Shown here: positions 62,629-64,000 of the stretch, in pieces
How positions within the stretch are numbered: the first letter of the stretch is position 1
Layout of the letters: every line of letters starts with the position of its first letter
Origin: Oxalobacteraceae sp. CFBP 8761
GTDB lineage: Bacteria > Pseudomonadota > Gammaproteobacteria > Burkholderiales > Burkholderiaceae_D
DNA length: 64,000 nucleotides
Direction of reading: 5' to 3'
Assembly: GCA_014841595.1 (NCBI GenBank)
Contig: JACYUE010000001.1
Location: 314,193-378,192, forward strand
The notes under the pieces: generated by a model
Database searches by the model: none
What the model saw: only the letters and a program-made list of their open reading frames with translations
Told to the model about the DNA's origin: nothing
Made by a program: the position numbers and the translations under genes

Positions 62629-63214
62629 CGTTCGCTTCTTCGTCGTCGGCAGCGGCAGCCGCATCGGCTTTCTTCTTCTTTTGCAGGTCCTTGAGGATCT
62701 GGAAGATTTCGCGGAAGGCTTTTGGCGGCTTGGACTCGGCCACTTCCTTGCGCGCGTTGCGAATCAGGGTACGCAGGTGCTGGACGTCGAGCTCGGGGTT
62801 TTCTTCGAGCAGCACGGTCAGCGCCGTGTCGTCCGACAGCAGCTTGTCGCGGCGGCGTTCGAGCGCGTGCAGGGATGCTGTTTCGGCCTTCGACGCGCCT
62901 TTCCAGCTGTCGATCGTGCGCTGGATGACGGCGACTTCTTCTTCGTTCAGCGTGCGCATTTTCTTGCCCACGAATTGCAGCGCGCGGCGCCGGCCTTCGT
63001 GGTTGGTAATCGTCTGGCACGTGAGGATGGCATCGCGCACGTCCTCGGGCATCTCGACGCGCTTGACGCGGTCGCGCGCCGCTTCGACGAGCTGCTCGCC
63101 GAGCTTCTGCAACTCGTTCGACTGGCGCTTGAGCTCAGATTTGGAAGGACGGTCGTACTCTGGTTCGAACTCGTTGGACTGGAAGCCCACCGAGCCGCGA
63201 TTTGGATTAGGCAT
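62606..63214 (-). CDS. yjgA: Ribosome-associated protein YjgA/DarP (DUF615)
   Basis: 202 residues. It has the conserved PSKSELKRQSNELQKLGEQLV at about 23-45 and EGRRRALQFVGKKMR near 75-90. A Lys-rich stretch followed by an acidic tail (DDEEANDDESDDE) ends the protein. In E. coli DarP helps late assembly of the 50S subunit. It is divergent from pmbA with a 93-base gap, an order seen in many proteobacteria. Confidence 0.93.
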   Translation of the reverse strand: MPNPNRGSVGFQSNEFEPEYDRPSKSELKRQSNELQKLGEQLVEAARDRVKRVEMPEDVRDAILTCQTITNHEGRRRALQFVGKKMRTLNEEEVAVIQRTIDSWKGASKAETASLHALERRRDKLLSDDTALTVLLEENPELDVQHLRTLIRNARKEVAESKPPKAFREIFQILKDLQKKKKADAAAAADDEEANDDESDDE

Positions 63215-63307
63215 GATTTGGATGATTTGATTGGCGCTGGGCCGATCAGTGAAAACAGTAAACGGCTGCTATGATAACTGTTTTAGGGACGGCCACGAAA
63301 AACACAC

Positions 63308-64000
63308 ATGAACGACACCCCTTTTACCCACACCCAGGATCAGCTGAAACAGCTGGCGCGCGACATGCTGGCGCTTGCGCGCGAGCAGGGTGCGTCCGAT
63401 GCAGCGGTCGAAATCAGTGAAGGGAGCGGGCTGTCGGTTTCTGTGCGTAAAGGCAATATCGAGACAATCGAGCAGAACAAGGACAAGGGCCTGGGCATCA
63501 CCGTGTATTTCGGCCAGCGCCGCGGCAACGCGAGCACGTCCGACTTTTCCGCCGATTCGCTCAAGGCCACGGTCGAAGCCGCGTCCAATATCGCGCGCTT
63601 CACGGCCGAGGATGACTGCGCCGGCCTGCCCGACGCCGACCTGATCGAAACCGCGCCGCGCGACCTGCGCCTGTTCTACCCGTGGCCCATCTCCACCGAA
63701 CAAGCCGTCGAGCTGGGCCAGCGCTGCGAAGCCGCCGCGTTCGCCGTCGACAAGCGCATCACCAATAGCGAAGGCGCCAGCGTCTACGTGCAGCAGTCGC
63801 ACTTCGTCGCCGCCAATTCGCGTGGTTTTCTCGGCGGCTATCCGTTTTCGCGCCACACGATCTCGGTTGCGCCCATTGCCGGCAAGGGCAACGGGATGCA
63901 GCGCGACGACTGGTACACGTCGTCGCGCGATCCCAAGCAACTCGCCGCACCTGAACAAGTCGGCCGCTACGCCGCCGAGCGCGCGCTGGCGCGTCTGAAT
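63308..64000 (+). CDS. pmbA: Metalloprotease PmbA/TldE, 5' part (cut by window end)
   Basis: The first 231 codons of a gene open to the right edge. The start MNDTPFTHTQDQLKQLARDML and the segment ISEGSGLSVSVRKGNIETIEQ, then LGITVYFGQRRGNASTSD, are typical of PmbA/TldE. With TldD it forms a protease that trims peptides such as microcins and CcdA. The full protein is usually about 450 residues, so about half is outside the window. Confidence 0.95.
   Translation, partial: MNDTPFTHTQDQLKQLARDMLALAREQGASDAAVEISEGSGLSVSVRKGNIETIEQNKDKGLGITVYFGQRRGNASTSDFSADSLKATVEAASNIARFTAEDDCAGLPDADLIETAPRDLRLFYPWPISTEQAVELGQRCEAAAFAVDKRITNSEGASVYVQQSHFVAANSRGFLGGYPFSRHTISVAPIAGKGNGMQRDDWYTSSRDPKQLAAPEQVGRYAAERALARLN

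Overview
The window reads as a chromosomal segment of a high-G+C betaproteobacterium, most probably of the family Oxalobacteraceae (Massilia/Janthinobacterium-like). The basis is the rpmE2-rho-trxA block, the HutF-type histidine pathway, the yjgA/pmbA divergent pair and the codon bias. No species can be named from sequence alone.

Bases 1-13,585 are the right-hand part of an integrated tailed-phage genome. A very long tape-measure gene opens the window and is probably cut at its 5' end. It is followed by tail/fibre genes joined by 4-base overlaps and by a lysis cassette: holin, GH19 endolysin, and an Rz spanin with the Rz1 lipoprotein nested in another frame. A tyrosine integrase (minus strand) lies beside an intact tRNA-Leu(CAA), whose 3' end faces the prophage. 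Between lysis genes and integrase is a markedly AT-rich cargo operon (10,688-12,254, minus strand). It codes for a HigB/Gp49-like toxin, an XRE-type antitoxin with a C-terminal extension, and a SecB-like chaperone. This is the layout of a toxin-antitoxin-chaperone (TAC) module. It has its own promoter, with a palindrome between the -35 and -10 boxes, and is the most interesting system here.

Bases 13,586-23,000 hold housekeeping genes: a GT39-like membrane glycosyltransferase, L31 type B, Rho, thioredoxin, a lone receiver domain, the repressor HutC, Ada and a secreted amidohydrolase. Bases 23,207-30,449 form the complete histidine degradation operon hutU-hutH-hutG-hutF-hutD-hutI. It is preceded by a palindrome of the HutC-operator type. 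HutC itself lies about 3 kb away, separated by two unrelated genes.

Bases 30,450-46,438 carry a possible small RNA, a GNAT enzyme and a DMT exporter, an Mpo1-like protein, a LysR regulator, and a two-gene unit with a degenerate alpha/beta hydrolase. A MexEF-OprN-like RND efflux operon, a secreted alpha-amylase, two base-excision glycosylases of different families, an orphan ribbon-helix-helix protein, a TPR lipoprotein and an HDOD protein follow.

Bases 46,435-64,000 carry a chemoreceptor with a periplasmic cache-domain protein, a radical-SAM KamA-like enzyme with an MFS transporter, and a PQQ-type sugar dehydrogenase lipoprotein. Next is a caa3-type cytochrome oxidase cluster with a fused subunit I-III and three extra c-type cytochromes. 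The right end has FAH-family, carboxymuconolactone-decarboxylase-family, class III aminotransferase, carboxylesterase, MogA and YjgA genes, and pmbA cut by the window edge.
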